A DNA stretch of 34,296 bases from contig NZ_RHOD01000021.1 of NCBI RefSeq assembly GCF_003946095.1, positions 1-34,296 on the forward strand. The letters are read 5' to 3'. Source of the stretch: Levilactobacillus lindianensis. GTDB taxonomy: Bacteria; Bacillota; Bacilli; Lactobacillales; Lactobacillaceae. Of this stretch, positions 1 to 8,174 are shown one piece after another (the first letter of the stretch is position 1; each line of letters opens with the position of its first letter). The position numbers and the translations under genes are program-made. Below the pieces are notes generated by a model. It was not told the origin of the DNA. It saw nothing but the letters and a program-made list of their open reading frames with translations, and ran no database searches.

Positions 1-36
1 GTGCTAGTGCGCCACGTTGAAAACGTGATAAAGTAG
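1..36 (+). CDS. C-terminal end of an upstream gene (partial)
   Basis: Frame 1 is open from the window edge and reads VLVRHVENVIK before a TAG at 34-36. The other two forward frames stop or look non-coding, and a terminator-like inverted repeat starts five bases after the TAG, which is what the end of a gene looks like. Eleven residues are too few to name the product. It may be chance, so confidence is limited. Confidence 0.4.
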   Translation: MLVRHVENVIK

Positions 37-40
37 ATGT

Positions 41-112
41 ACCCAAAGTAATCACTCCCTATATTGGTTGGAATTAGCTACTACCATTGTAAGTGATTGC
101 TTTGGGCTTTTT
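41..112 (+). terminator. Long-loop intrinsic terminator of the upstream gene
   Basis: The arm at 41-56 (ACCCAAAGTAATCACT) pairs with 92-107 with about 14 of 16 pairs and is followed by TTTTT at 108-112. The loop of about 35 nt is unusually long for an intrinsic terminator. No open frame of interest lies between here and 291. Confidence 0.6.
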
Positions 113-291
113 AATTTCTGTTCGGATTAATTATAGAATTTGCCTATTTTAAAATCTATACAGAGGCCTATCTAATCTTCTGGCGAGATTGCTAAGTATT
201 TAAGCAACGAACGCTATCTATGATAAATGTGGCAAGCTTTTGCTTAGGGAATGTTTGAAAATGATATTGGAATTTTGGAGGAGTAGTCGTC

Positions 292-417
292 ATGATCTTG
301 AAGTTGTTGTTAGCGTTCGTTGTCTTCGTATTCTCAGGCCTCGTTGGAGATAATAAGACACTTATGTGGATACTTAAGGTTATTGGATTCCTTATCATTG
401 CTTCAATTTACTTCTAA
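292..417 (+). CDS. Small hydrophobic membrane peptide, 41 aa, unknown function
   Basis: A short frame begins at ATG 292, nine bases after a perfect GGAGGAG (277-283), and ends TAA 415-417. The product is almost entirely hydrophobic: one membrane segment at about residues 3-18 (LKLLLAFVVFVFSGLV), a short polar turn GDNKT, and a second at about 25-41. The length, strong ribosome site and codon use like its neighbours support a real gene. It lies 66 bp upstream of another two-pass membrane protein on the same strand and may be co-transcribed with it. No family is recognised. I saw no convincing promoter between 113 and 276. It could be a small regulatory membrane peptide, but function is unknown. 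Confidence 0.6.
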   Translation: MILKLLLAFVVFVFSGLVGDNKTLMWILKVIGFLIIASIYF

Positions 418-483
418 AACAATTTTGACATCGAGAAAATGCAAACGCTTTTTTTAAAGTCGTAACTTAGGAGGAATAAGATA

Positions 484-1122
484 ATGGATTTTATTGCAGC
501 GGTCATTATCGCGATAGGGGGTTACATGACTTGGCGTGGATTTGCCAAGCCTCGCCAAATGACACTAATCGGAATTGGTGTTTTTATTATCCTGGTTGGG
601 GTTGGAACGGCCAGTGGGACATCTGTTCTGTCATCAGCTATCTCAGGTTCAGACACGCCTACCGGGCCACGCAAGGTTTCACATCCATTACCCAAGGGGC
701 TGTCAGATAATTCTGATGTGCTGGTGAAGGGGATGGAACAGTCTAAGTTGTCCTACGAGCCACAAGTTGCTTCGGGCCTGGGGGAAGACATGAATGATGA
801 CGATGCCATTCAAGTGATGGAGAACCCCAAAACCAAACGATATGTCTTCAATTATAAATTTCGTGGGAAGATCATTCCTGTATATGTTATCGATGCTGTT
901 ACTAGTGGGGATCAATACAATACATACTTGATACCGGTTAAGAAGAGCAGTATCTATTCCATCATGACAGATGAAGGCATCGCCGATAAGCAAATTAAGG
1001 CCACGGATTACTATGGTTTTTCATACATGGACATGGTCCAACTGGGTGTTGAAGATCCGTTTGATGGTTCTGAACACCCAGACCAAAAGACCATTGGTAA
1101 TTATGTTGTATGCTATCGATAA
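484..1122 (+). CDS. Membrane-anchored protein of unknown function, 212 aa
   Basis: The start ATG 484 follows AGGAGG at 469-474. Residues 3-18 and 26-45 are two hydrophobic segments separated by a basic turn (WRGFAKPRQ), so the N terminus forms a membrane hairpin. The remaining 165 residues are hydrophilic. They begin with a flexible Ser/Gly/Pro stretch and continue into a mixed alpha/beta region rich in Tyr and Asp (KRYVFNYKFRGKIIPVYVI, YYGFSYMDMVQ) that probably faces outside. No catalytic motif or named family is recognised. It follows the 41-aa membrane peptide and precedes a 300-bp gap. A 7-bp inverted repeat (1109-1115/1133-1139) spans the stop codon but has no T-tract. Confidence 0.8.
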   Translation: MDFIAAVIIAIGGYMTWRGFAKPRQMTLIGIGVFIILVGVGTASGTSVLSSAISGSDTPTGPRKVSHPLPKGLSDNSDVLVKGMEQSKLSYEPQVASGLGEDMNDDDAIQVMENPKTKRYVFNYKFRGKIIPVYVIDAVTSGDQYNTYLIPVKKSSIYSIMTDEGIADKQIKATDYYGFSYMDMVQLGVEDPFDGSEHPDQKTIGNYVVCYR

Positions 1123-1277
1123 GCTTAATGAGTAGCATAGTAGCGATAATTATTGGAGGGGTGATTAGAACGCTTGAAAAGTAGGCGATTATGCCGGAAA
1201 TAAAGTTGATTAGTCACAGCATAACCCCTTATAAATATTGTTATTTCAGCATTTTCACTGGTAATTGGTGACGATCG

Positions 1278-1286
1278 TGTTATACT
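1278..1286 (+). promoter_or_regulatory. Extended -10 promoter for the WxL lectin gene
   Basis: TG at 1278-1279, one base, then TATACT at 1281-1286 form an extended -10; no good -35 is seen, as is common for this class. Transcription would begin near 1293, giving a leader of about 130 nt. The rest of the 1123-1424 gap shows no gene; it holds this promoter, the cre-like site at 1343-1356 and the lectin ribosome site. Confidence 0.55.
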
Positions 1287-1342
1287 ATCCTAAAACAATA
1301 CATGCTGTTATTATTAAATAAGTGAAACTATAATTTTAATAG

Positions 1343-1356
1343 TAACAACGCTTTCA
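1343..1356 (-). promoter_or_regulatory. cre-like site (CcpA operator) in the lectin leader
   Basis: Read on the minus strand the sequence is TGAAAGCGTTGTTA, one mismatch from the CcpA operator consensus TGWAANCGNTNWCA. It lies about 50 bp downstream of the predicted transcription start of the lectin gene, a position from which CcpA usually represses by blocking polymerase. Prediction from sequence only. Confidence 0.45.
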
Positions 1357-1424
1357 TGATCTTGGCTGGAAGAGCATGACGGTAACTTCTCGAATGACTA
1401 GGGAGAGAAAGGAGTTTGGGATAG

Positions 1425-3614
1425 ATGAAGACGATCGGACTCGTCATTATCAGCTTTTTATTGGGGTGTGTGCTTTGGGGACAAAGCACACAGGCATTTG
1501 CTGGGGACTTAGAAGATTTACAACACGCCTTAGCGACGACACCACAGGGAATTCAACTCCAGAATTACTTTGTGCCGGGAACATCTTTGAATAACCATGC
1601 GAAGATCGTTAATAGCCAAAACTCGTTGGTACATAACACTCAGGCGGTTCGATTGACGAATAGCGAGAGTCAGGTCGGCAGTATCTGGTCGACACCCAAA
1701 AATACGTTTAAGTTGAATGAACCACAGACGGTTTCCATGTGGTTATACTTCGGTGGAGCAGCAAGTTGGGTGGCCGATGTCGATCCCCTGAAGGCCCCAA
1801 CAGGGGATGGCATGGCATTTGTCTTACAGAATGATCTGAGAGGTGTCAGCGCAACGACTCAAATGCCAGGAGACAAGCCTCTAGGGGAAACCTTGGGTGT
1901 TTGGGGGGCCGACACGGATCCCAAAGATTCCAGTCCTGCCCAAGTGGCTAGTTCGGCCATTCAAAAGAGTTGGGCGGTTGAATTTGACTCATATATTAAT
2001 AATGATACTTCCTTTGAAGGAGCTGGCAAGTGGAATTCTTTCGATGTTTCTCAAGATGCAACTCAGCCGATTAGGTTTCCTCACATTGCTTCGAATTACC
2101 CCGGAGATAGCAATAGCTATCAGAAAAATAAAGTAAGGGGTAGCGGATTCTGGGGGTCGGGATTCGGTGCAGATGTTTCTTATTTTACGTCCTTAAATCA
2201 CAATGGTTTAATTCAAGGAAACAACTTCCAATTCCTATCCGACCATCAGTGGCACCACTTCACATTACGTTACGCACCGCAGGTTGGCACGGATACAACC
2301 AAGGGACAAATCAGCTATACGTTTAACGATAAAGATCCCAAGACTGGGGTTGCACTTCCCGGTCTGAAGCAAACGGTTGAATTGGACAAATCCAAGGTCG
2401 ACAACGGGACCCACGAGACTCAATGGGGGTTCACCGGTGCAACCGGTGCTCTTTCGGAGAATAACTTAGTCGTTTTCGACCAAGTTCCTGATTTGGTTGA
2501 GGTGTCGGCGGACACCCATATGGCTGACCTCACCCAGGGAACGAATGTCGCCCAAACTCAGATGGTTCGTGAGCGTGATCAGGTTCAATTGAACTATCAG
2601 GTAAAATACCTGAATGGTACGGAGAAATGGAATGATGTCATTGCGGATTTGAAGGTTCCTAAGAATATCGCGTTGTCATCGGGGTCAATGACCTTGGCCA
2701 GTGATCCGGAACACCCCGCAACGATTGACGCCGCGGACTTAAAAAGAAATGAAGTGACACGGTCCATCACTACAGGATTGTCAGCGACCTCGGCTGGCGC
2801 CACATTCTCCTTTACCGGAAAGGTTAAGGACGGAACGGGGCCCGTTGCACCGCTGACAAGTCAATTCCGCGGAAAGGAAGCCGTGGCTGAGACTTCGACG
2901 CCGGAATTCACGGTTGATCCGACCCTTGATCTGAAACTGGCGTTGCCAAGCAGCTTGTATGTCGATCCGGGTAAAGGCGCGCAAATTACGGGGAAAGTTC
3001 AAATTGGAGATCCAGCCTGGCGTAACTCGGACGTACATCTACAGATGAGCATCAACGGGCAATCCTTTGAGGAGCCACTTAAAGATAGTGATCCACGTGG
3101 TGTGGTCAATGTTGACCTCCCAGCGACCTTGATTACTAAGAAGACCAACACTCTGACGGTTACCGCTGTAGGGCCTGATCCCAGTCACAACTCACAGACC
3201 AAAACAATGACGATTTACATTGGGGAGTTAGCCTTTACTTCAGCAACCCCGCAAGTCACCTTCAAAGGCAAGCTAACGGGAACGATGCAACGATTGGCGT
3301 GCGCCCAGCCATTAGATCTGACTATTACCGACACGCGCGAGAAAGGCAACGGCTGGCATTTAGAGGCCGTTGCCAGCCAACTTAAACGGGCCGATGGGCG
3401 AGCTCTGGATGGTGACGTGCAATACTTTAGGGATGGTCAACTCTTGTCCTTGAACGCCGCACAAACCGTTGCTAGCCATACGAATGATGGTGTGAATACC
3501 AGGACTCACATTTCTTCTGAAAACAATCAGGGCCTATTATTACAAGTCGGGGGTGGCGCTATTTCCGGCGACTATTCCGGGCGAGTGTCTTGGCTATTGA
3601 TGAATACACCTTAG
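1425..3614 (+). CDS. Secreted L-type lectin domain protein with C-terminal WxL cell-wall domain
   Basis: The 729-aa product starts at ATG 1425 after AAAGGAG (1408-1414). Residues 1-26 are a signal peptide (MKTIG, a hydrophobic core, then STQAFA). Residues about 40-350 look like a bacterial L-type (legume-like) lectin: GDGMAFVLQ near 127-135 and EFDSYIN near 186-192 match the metal- and sugar-binding strands of that fold. About 355-595 contain immunoglobulin-like adhesin or linker sequence. About 600-729 is a WxL domain with both hallmark motifs, GWHL at 643-646 and SWLL near the end, which binds peptidoglycan non-covalently. The expected role is surface attachment to glycans. It stands alone, without the DUF916 and small WxL genes that usually accompany WxL clusters. 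A cre-like site in the leader suggests carbon control. Confidence 0.85.
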   Translation: MKTIGLVIISFLLGCVLWGQSTQAFAGDLEDLQHALATTPQGIQLQNYFVPGTSLNNHAKIVNSQNSLVHNTQAVRLTNSESQVGSIWSTPKNTFKLNEPQTVSMWLYFGGAASWVADVDPLKAPTGDGMAFVLQNDLRGVSATTQMPGDKPLGETLGVWGADTDPKDSSPAQVASSAIQKSWAVEFDSYINNDTSFEGAGKWNSFDVSQDATQPIRFPHIASNYPGDSNSYQKNKVRGSGFWGSGFGADVSYFTSLNHNGLIQGNNFQFLSDHQWHHFTLRYAPQVGTDTTKGQISYTFNDKDPKTGVALPGLKQTVELDKSKVDNGTHETQWGFTGATGALSENNLVVFDQVPDLVEVSADTHMADLTQGTNVAQTQMVRERDQVQLNYQVKYLNGTEKWNDVIADLKVPKNIALSSGSMTLASDPEHPATIDAADLKRNEVTRSITTGLSATSAGATFSFTGKVKDGTGPVAPLTSQFRGKEAVAETSTPEFTVDPTLDLKLALPSSLYVDPGKGAQITGKVQIGDPAWRNSDVHLQMSINGQSFEEPLKDSDPRGVVNVDLPATLITKKTNTLTVTAVGPDPSHNSQTKTMTIYIGELAFTSATPQVTFKGKLTGTMQRLACAQPLDLTITDTREKGNGWHLEAVASQLKRADGRALDGDVQYFRDGQLLSLNAAQTVASHTNDGVNTRTHISSENNQGLLLQVGGGAISGDYSGRVSWLLMNTP

Positions 3615-3625
3615 AACGAACCAAA

Positions 3626-3654
3626 CGGGCCGCAGCCTGGTTTGGCTGGGCCCG
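3626..3654 (+). terminator. GC-rich hairpin between convergent genes
   Basis: CGGGCCGCAGCC (3626-3637) pairs with GGCTGGGCCCG (3644-3654) with one bulge around a TGGTTT loop. It sits between the lectin stop (3614) and the stop of the minus-strand phosphatase (3662) and probably ends both transcripts. The T-tract is weak on either side. Confidence 0.6.
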
Positions 3655-3661
3655 CTTCACT

Positions 3662-4120
3662 TTAGGCCAGGGCGTCCAGCCATGCTGGGAGTGCCGTGGC
3701 TAGTTCCTGATAGGTTAATTCGAATTTGTGGGTGTACCAAGGATCATCGATCGCTTCGCCTTGTCGGTCAGGAAAGATGTCCAAACAGAGCTTAACTTTA
3801 GCCTGATCAGCCGCGGTTGGCGCCATGCGCTGCAGATTGGCCACGTTGGCGTGGTCCATGGTGATAATGGTATCGGCCCACGCAAAATCCTTGTCGGTGA
3901 TGGGACGAGAACGATGGTCGCTGGCATCCAGTCCGTGAGCACGCATTGCGGCCAGTGCACCAGGATGAGGGGGATTACCCTCTTCCTCGGTACTCGTCGC
4001 CACGGAGGCGACACTGAATTTTTGAGTCAGATGACGTTGTTCCAGCAAGTCATTGAAGATGGCTTCGGCCATGGGGGAACGGCAAATGTTACCAAGGCAA
4101 ACAAATAGAATGTGTTGCAT
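3662..4120 (-). CDS. Low-molecular-weight protein-tyrosine phosphatase
   Basis: The 152-aa product starts MQHILFVCLGNICRSPMAEA, which contains the CX5R(S/T) phosphate loop with nucleophile Cys8 and Arg14. The general-acid Asp is in DPWY at about residue 126. Length is standard for the family, which removes phosphate from tyrosine or arginine residues of cytoplasmic proteins. A strong ribosome site (AGGAGGT on the minus strand, near 4126-4132) precedes the ATG. The gene is transcribed divergently from lemA. No tyrosine or arginine kinase or capsule gene is next to it, so the substrate cannot be guessed from context. Confidence 0.93.
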   Translation of the reverse strand: MQHILFVCLGNICRSPMAEAIFNDLLEQRHLTQKFSVASVATSTEEEGNPPHPGALAAMRAHGLDASDHRSRPITDKDFAWADTIITMDHANVANLQRMAPTAADQAKVKLCLDIFPDRQGEAIDDPWYTHKFELTYQELATALPAWLDALA

Positions 4121-4180
4121 GGGAAACCTCCTAATTATTGGTTAAGGCAGGCGGACATACTGGCCTCGGCCAAAACCATT

Positions 4181-4189
4181 TGTTATGAT
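4181..4189 (+). promoter_or_regulatory. Extended -10 promoter for lemA-htpX
   Basis: TG (4181-4182), one base, TATGAT (4184-4189). The -10 overlaps the ATG codons at 4185 and 4188, which argues that translation of lemA begins further down, at 4224. Confidence 0.5.
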
Positions 4190-4223
4190 GAGTTTACCAG
4201 AAACTGGACAAGGAGTGATTAGA

Positions 4224-4790
4224 ATGGGTTGGATAATTTTAATTGTTGTCATCGCGATTTTAGCAATTTGGTATGTGAGTTCTTACAACGGGCTGGTTAA
4301 GACGCGGACTTACGTACAAGAGTCATGGAGTCAGATTGATGTGCAGCTGAAACGAAGGAATGACTTGATTCCCAACCTGGTCTCAACGACCAAGGGCTAT
4401 GCCAACTACGAACAGGGAACACTGAAGAAAGTTGTCGAGTTACGGAACCAGTTAACAGCGGTCCCAGCAGATGACCACCAGAAGACGATGGAAGTGTCTA
4501 ACGAACTGTCCACTACATTGCGGTCGTTGTTCGCATTGTCTGAAAATTATCCAGACTTGAAGGCTAACACCCAATTCACCAACTTAATGGAAGAGTTGAC
4601 GAATACTGAAAACAAGATTGCTTACTCACGGCAACTGTATAACAGTTCAGTAGCCAGCATGACGGTTAAGATCCAATCATTCCCAAGTAACATCGTTGCC
4701 AAGATTCACAACTTCCAAAGCAGCGAATACCTTCAGGTACCTGAAGAGGAAAAGACGACACCTAAGGTTAACTTTGACGATTTTAAATAA
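4224..4790 (+). CDS. lemA: LemA family membrane protein
   Basis: I place the start at ATG 4224, eight bases after AAGGAG (4210-4215); the longer frame opening at 4185 would start inside the promoter. The 188-aa product has one N-terminal membrane segment (about residues 3-20, WIILIVVIAILAIWYV) and then the LemA helical-bundle sequence, including SYNGLVKTRTYVQESWSQID and RRNDLIPNLV. The rest is predicted coiled coil. LemA proteins are anchored in the membrane and co-occur with HtpX, as here (19-bp gap, same operon). The exact biochemical role is unknown in the family. Confidence 0.93.
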   Translation: MGWIILIVVIAILAIWYVSSYNGLVKTRTYVQESWSQIDVQLKRRNDLIPNLVSTTKGYANYEQGTLKKVVELRNQLTAVPADDHQKTMEVSNELSTTLRSLFALSENYPDLKANTQFTNLMEELTNTENKIAYSRQLYNSSVASMTVKIQSFPSNIVAKIHNFQSSEYLQVPEEEKTTPKVNFDDFK

Positions 4791-4809
4791 CAGGTAAGTA
4801 GGCGATAAC

Positions 4810-5703
4810 ATGCTGTATGAACAAATTGCCAGTAATAAGCGGCGAACGGGCTACGTCATGTTTGGCTTCGGTCTCCTCGTCTTGGCACTTGGGGCGGCCT
4901 TAGGCGACGTATTCTGGTCGAATTGGGTTTCCGGAACGATTATTGCCGCCGTGGTTGCTGGGGTTTACATGGCAATCATGATTAGCCAGTCGACCAATGT
5001 GGTCATGAGCATGAATCATGCCAAGGAGATTACCAGTGTCGATCAAGCGCCGCAACTGTGGCATATGATTGAAGACATGGCGATGGTGGGCAAAGTGCCC
5101 ATGCCCCGGGTCTTCATTATTAATGATCCTAGTCCGAACGCATTCGCGACGGGGAACGATCCAGAGCATGCCGCAGTGGCTGTGACGACGGGGATTATGG
5201 ATCGACTCGACCGCGAGGAACTTGAAGGGGTCATTGGTCATGAGATTTCTCACGTGCGGAATTACGATATTCGGCTACAAACGATTGCCTTAGCACTTTC
5301 GGCCGCAATTGGACTACTGGTTAGCTTTGCCAACAACTGGTTCTGGTGGGGCGGTAGCCGCCGACGGAGTGACGATCGTGATTCTGGAGGCAACGTTATT
5401 GGGATCGTCATCTCGATCCTCTTGATTATCTTGGCGCCATTGGCCGCTAGCATCGCACAGATGGCCTTGTCACGTAATCGGGAGTATCTGGCTGATGCTT
5501 CGAGCGTCGAGCTCACACGGAACCCGCAGGGCCTAATTAGTGCCCTGCGTAAGATTGACGATAGTCAGCCAATGCAGGCGGCTGATCCGAATAGTTCGGC
5601 CCTGTACATTGGTGACCCATTTAAGAATAAGAAGAAAATGGGTGACTTATTTGCCACCCATCCCCCGATTGCCGATCGGATTGCTCGCCTCGAAAAAATG
5701 TAA
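4810..5703 (+). CDS. htpX: HtpX family membrane zinc metalloprotease
   Basis: The 297-aa product has two N-terminal membrane segments (about residues 15-33 and 38-58). The zinc-binding HEISH is at 144-148, two more membrane segments follow at about 157-178 and 195-217, and the third zinc ligand region [12 protein letters not shown] comes after those. This is the complete HtpX layout. HtpX is a membrane quality-control endopeptidase that degrades damaged membrane proteins, functionally linked to FtsH, which is also in this window. It follows lemA by 19 bp with no intervening terminator. The ribosome site is weak, consistent with translational coupling. Confidence 0.95.
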   Translation: MLYEQIASNKRRTGYVMFGFGLLVLALGAALGDVFWSNWVSGTIIAAVVAGVYMAIMISQSTNVVMSMNHAKEITSVDQAPQLWHMIEDMAMVGKVPMPRVFIINDPSPNAFATGNDPEHAAVAVTTGIMDRLDREELEGVIGHEISHVRNYDIRLQTIALALSAAIGLLVSFANNWFWWGGSRRRSDDRDSGGNVIGIVISILLIILAPLAASIAQMALSRNREYLADASSVELTRNPQGLISALRKIDDSQPMQAADPNSSALYIGDPFKNKKKMGDLFATHPPIADRIARLEKM

Positions 5704-5712
5704 AAATAGTCG

Positions 5713-5740
5713 CGGCTAATTAGCCGTTTCGTAGTACAAT
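5713..5740 (+). promoter_or_regulatory. Perfect 14-bp palindrome next to a -10 element
   Basis: CGGCTAATTAGCCG (5713-5726) is a perfect palindrome. It lies 10 bp after the htpX stop and just upstream of TACAAT (5735-5740), a candidate -10 for the 5773 gene. It could be an operator covering the -35 region, or a short terminator (followed only by TTT). The sequence alone does not decide. Confidence 0.4.
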
Positions 5741-5772
5741 TAACATGAGACCAGGGGAAAGAGTGTAAGCGT

Positions 5773-6555
5773 ATGCGCGGAAATTTTGTCTATTTAAGTT
5801 TAGAACCCGTCACGAATATGATTTATTCGTTAGGGATATCACCTGCTGATTTTTTGAACGGCGTTCCCGCCATTCCCAATCAGCTCCTTTTGCTTAATGC
5901 AGAATCCGCTAGTGATGCTGAAATTAATCCGCATACACGTCTCCAGACGTTGACTGGGCAGACCCAGATTCGGCGATATTTACTGGGGAAACACGAGCAC
6001 CCCGTCAAGTGGCTCGACTACACCCATGGTGATGACTTAGATTTCCTGTTGCCTAACGAGATTGCCGAGTTGCTCTATCTGGCTCATATGGATACGCATA
6101 TCCGCACGCCATTCTACGCGAAGTTGCAGAACGACTACGCCTACCTGACGTTGCGAGATGGGTTCTACAAAACCTATTACCGACACCTGAGTAGTTTCGA
6201 CCACGTGTTGGAGGTCAGCATTAAACGCCATCTGCGCGCGATGCACAACAACCGGTGGGTGTTTCGCCCGTTAGCGATCAGTGATGTGCCGCAAGAGATT
6301 TTGTTACAGCTGATTCAGGGTTTAGCGGATGGTATGATCATTGCCTTTGACCAGTTAGTCGAACGCCACCGAATCTACGTGATTCCGGTCCGGACTATCA
6401 CCCATCCTGAGCGACAGGCGACTTGGTACTCTCAAGAAGAGGTTTATGCTGATTCCCGTGAGGTAGCCAGTCTACGTTATGATCTGACCACCCGTGAATG
6501 GGCGCTCAGTATCCACGATAACCAAGTCTTTAGCGATGTGATGGATTTAATTTAA
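5773..6555 (+). CDS. Protein of unknown function, 260 aa
   Basis: Starts at ATG 5773, about ten bases after AGGGGAAAGAG, and ends just before a terminator, so it is probably a single-gene transcript. The product is soluble, without signal peptide or membrane segment, and is rich in aromatic and charged residues (for example FYAKLQNDYAYLTLRDGF and RHRIYVIPVRTITHPE). The N-terminal region contains VYLSLEPVTNMIYSLGI. The C-terminal region, with alternating hydrophobic strands, ends in WALSIHDNQVFSDVMDLI. No motif of an enzyme family or DNA-binding fold is recognised. Codon use and spacing resemble the housekeeping neighbours. Confidence 0.8.
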   Translation: MRGNFVYLSLEPVTNMIYSLGISPADFLNGVPAIPNQLLLLNAESASDAEINPHTRLQTLTGQTQIRRYLLGKHEHPVKWLDYTHGDDLDFLLPNEIAELLYLAHMDTHIRTPFYAKLQNDYAYLTLRDGFYKTYYRHLSSFDHVLEVSIKRHLRAMHNNRWVFRPLAISDVPQEILLQLIQGLADGMIIAFDQLVERHRIYVIPVRTITHPERQATWYSQEEVYADSREVASLRYDLTTREWALSIHDNQVFSDVMDLI

Positions 6556-6563
6556 CCATGAAT

Positions 6564-6597
6564 AAACCACTGGGACGTTAGGTTTCCGGTGGTTTTT
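6564..6597 (+). terminator. Intrinsic terminator after the 260-aa gene
   Basis: AAACCACTGG (6564-6573) pairs with CCGGTGGTTT (6586-6595) with one G-T pair; the 3' arm runs into the T-tract ending at 6597. Confidence 0.8.
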
Positions 6598-6630
6598 GTT
6601 TGGCGGCTTAAGCGAAGACTTAGCGATCCA

Positions 6631-6720
6631 TGGTATAATGAATCTCAGAATTTTAAAAACAGGATTAACGAGGTGGCTGACGACCCCTCGAAACTAAAGC
6701 GGGGATGACCGATTGTCCCC
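6631..6720 (+). promoter_or_regulatory. murF promoter and hairpin-forming leader
   Basis: TG (6631-6632), one base, then a perfect TATAAT (6634-6639) form a strong extended -10. The leader holds three short complementary blocks: CCCC (6684-6687), GGGGA (6701-6705) and TCCCC (6716-6720). The middle block can pair with either the first or the last, so two mutually exclusive small hairpins are possible ahead of the ribosome site at 6728-6732. Confidence 0.55.
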
Positions 6721-6742
6721 GGAATATAGGAGCCTTAATAAC

Positions 6743-8128
6743 ATGAAGATGCAACTTGCTGAAATTGCTCATGCAGTGGGAGCAATCAATGATTATAAAG
6801 AATGGGAAAATGTGAGTGTCACCAGCGTGGCGTTCGATAGTCGTCACCTCCAACCGGGGGGACTCTTTATTCCTTTAACGGGTGAAAAGGATGGCCACCA
6901 ATTTATTCAGTCGGCCATCGACCATGGCGCAGCTGCGACCCTCTGGGCGCGCGACTTAGCGACAGCTCCTACCGGATTTCCGATCATTCAGGTTGCGGAT
7001 GCATTGAAGGCCCTGCAGGCTCTCGCACAATACTATCTGTTGAAGATTAACCCTCGAGTCGTGGCCATCACTGGGAGTAACGGGAAGACGACGACCAAGG
7101 ACATGGTTGCCAGCATCCTCTCAACTCAATTCAATGTTACCAAGACGCACGCCAACTTTAACAATGAGATTGGGGTGCCGATGACGGTGCTTTCTATGGA
7201 ACCCAATACCGAGATGTTGGTGGTTGAGATGGGGATGGATCGTCCCGGACAACTCGACTTTCTGAGTAAGCTTGTCTCGCCTGATCTGGCAATTATTACC
7301 ATGATTGGTGAAGCCCATATCGAATTTTTCGGAACCCGTGACAAGATTGCAGATGCCAAGATGGAGATTACGCATGGGTTAAGCGAGGATGGGTCCTTGG
7401 TTTACAACGGGGATGAACCCCTGTTACGGGAACGAGTGACGGATCTAAACCAACGTCAGGTGACCTTTGGCCAAGGCGAAGACAATGATCTTTTCGCTAC
7501 CAATGTTGCCGGTACGTCGACAGCAACGACCTTTACCACTAACGAATGGCCCGACACAACCTTTACAATTCCCATGATTGGGACGTATAACGTCAACAAT
7601 GCGTTGGCGGCATTGGCGGTGGCCACAGTCTACCGGATTCGCCCCGAGAACGCACAGAAGGCCTTGGCCCACGTGACCTTGACCGAGAACCGAGCTGAGT
7701 GGCTCAAGGGGAGTCATGGCGAGGATATCCTGAGCGATGTCTACAACTCCAATCCGACAGCGGTTAAACAGGTACTAGCGGCCTTTTTGAAGACTCCTGT
7801 TTCTGGTCAACGAGTGGTTGTCCTGGGAGATATGCTCGAACTGGGTGACCAGGCTGATGCCATGCATGCTGGTTTAGCTGAAGCGATTGATCCCCAAGCT
7901 ATCAGTCACGTTTACCTGGTGGGTCCCCACATGGTGGCCTTGCAGACACGTTTGGCACAGCGTTATCCCGACCTTGCTGTGACTCATTTTGCCGCGAGTG
8001 ACCTGGCATCGCTTTCAGCGACTTTGCAGGGTTCATTGACCCCGGCTGATCAGATTTTATTAAAGGGATCTCACGGGATTCATTTGGAGCAAGTGTTAGC
8101 GGCCCTACAGGATCCGGTTCAAGAATAA
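6743..8128 (+). CDS. murF: UDP-MurNAc-tripeptide--D-Ala-D-Ala ligase
   Basis: I use ATG 6743, ten bases after AGGAG (6728-6732), which gives the usual Mur N terminus MKMQLAEIAHAVGA and 461 aa; the frame is open further upstream but only with a TTG inside the structured leader. The N-terminal substrate domain contains VAFDSRHLQPGGLFIPL. The ATP-binding loop TGSNGKTTTKD lies at about 110-120, followed by NFNNEIGVP and the ligase C-terminal domain with YNSNPTAV. MurF adds D-Ala-D-Ala to the peptidoglycan precursor in the cytoplasm, the last soluble step. Its D-Ala comes from Alr, encoded 6 kb downstream. It is followed by its own terminator. Confidence 0.96.
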   Translation: MKMQLAEIAHAVGAINDYKEWENVSVTSVAFDSRHLQPGGLFIPLTGEKDGHQFIQSAIDHGAAATLWARDLATAPTGFPIIQVADALKALQALAQYYLLKINPRVVAITGSNGKTTTKDMVASILSTQFNVTKTHANFNNEIGVPMTVLSMEPNTEMLVVEMGMDRPGQLDFLSKLVSPDLAIITMIGEAHIEFFGTRDKIADAKMEITHGLSEDGSLVYNGDEPLLRERVTDLNQRQVTFGQGEDNDLFATNVAGTSTATTFTTNEWPDTTFTIPMIGTYNVNNALAALAVATVYRIRPENAQKALAHVTLTENRAEWLKGSHGEDILSDVYNSNPTAVKQVLAAFLKTPVSGQRVVVLGDMLELGDQADAMHAGLAEAIDPQAISHVYLVGPHMVALQTRLAQRYPDLAVTHFAASDLASLSATLQGSLTPADQILLKGSHGIHLEQVLAALQDPVQE

Positions 8129-8140
8129 AGGAATGACAAG

Positions 8141-8174
8141 GCAACTTCCATGAGTCGTGGGAGTTGCTTATTTT
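8141..8174 (+). terminator. murF terminator
   Basis: GCAACTTCC (8141-8149) pairs with GGGAGTTGC (8159-8167) apart from one G-T pair, followed by TTATTTT. The 3' arm overlaps the -35 box of the next promoter. Confidence 0.75.

Noticed and set aside
440-453. Possible cre site before the 212-aa gene (TGCAAACGCTTTTT)
   Set aside because: Three mismatches to the consensus on either strand; not convincing next to the two one-mismatch sites.
3728-4108. 126-codon open frame opposite the tyrosine phosphatase
   Set aside because: The minus-strand phosphatase has complete motifs and a ribosome site; the plus frame has neither and is a shadow.
4185-4223. Upstream in-frame start for lemA
   Set aside because: These codons overlap the predicted -10 element and lack a ribosome site; the start at 4224 has AAGGAG.
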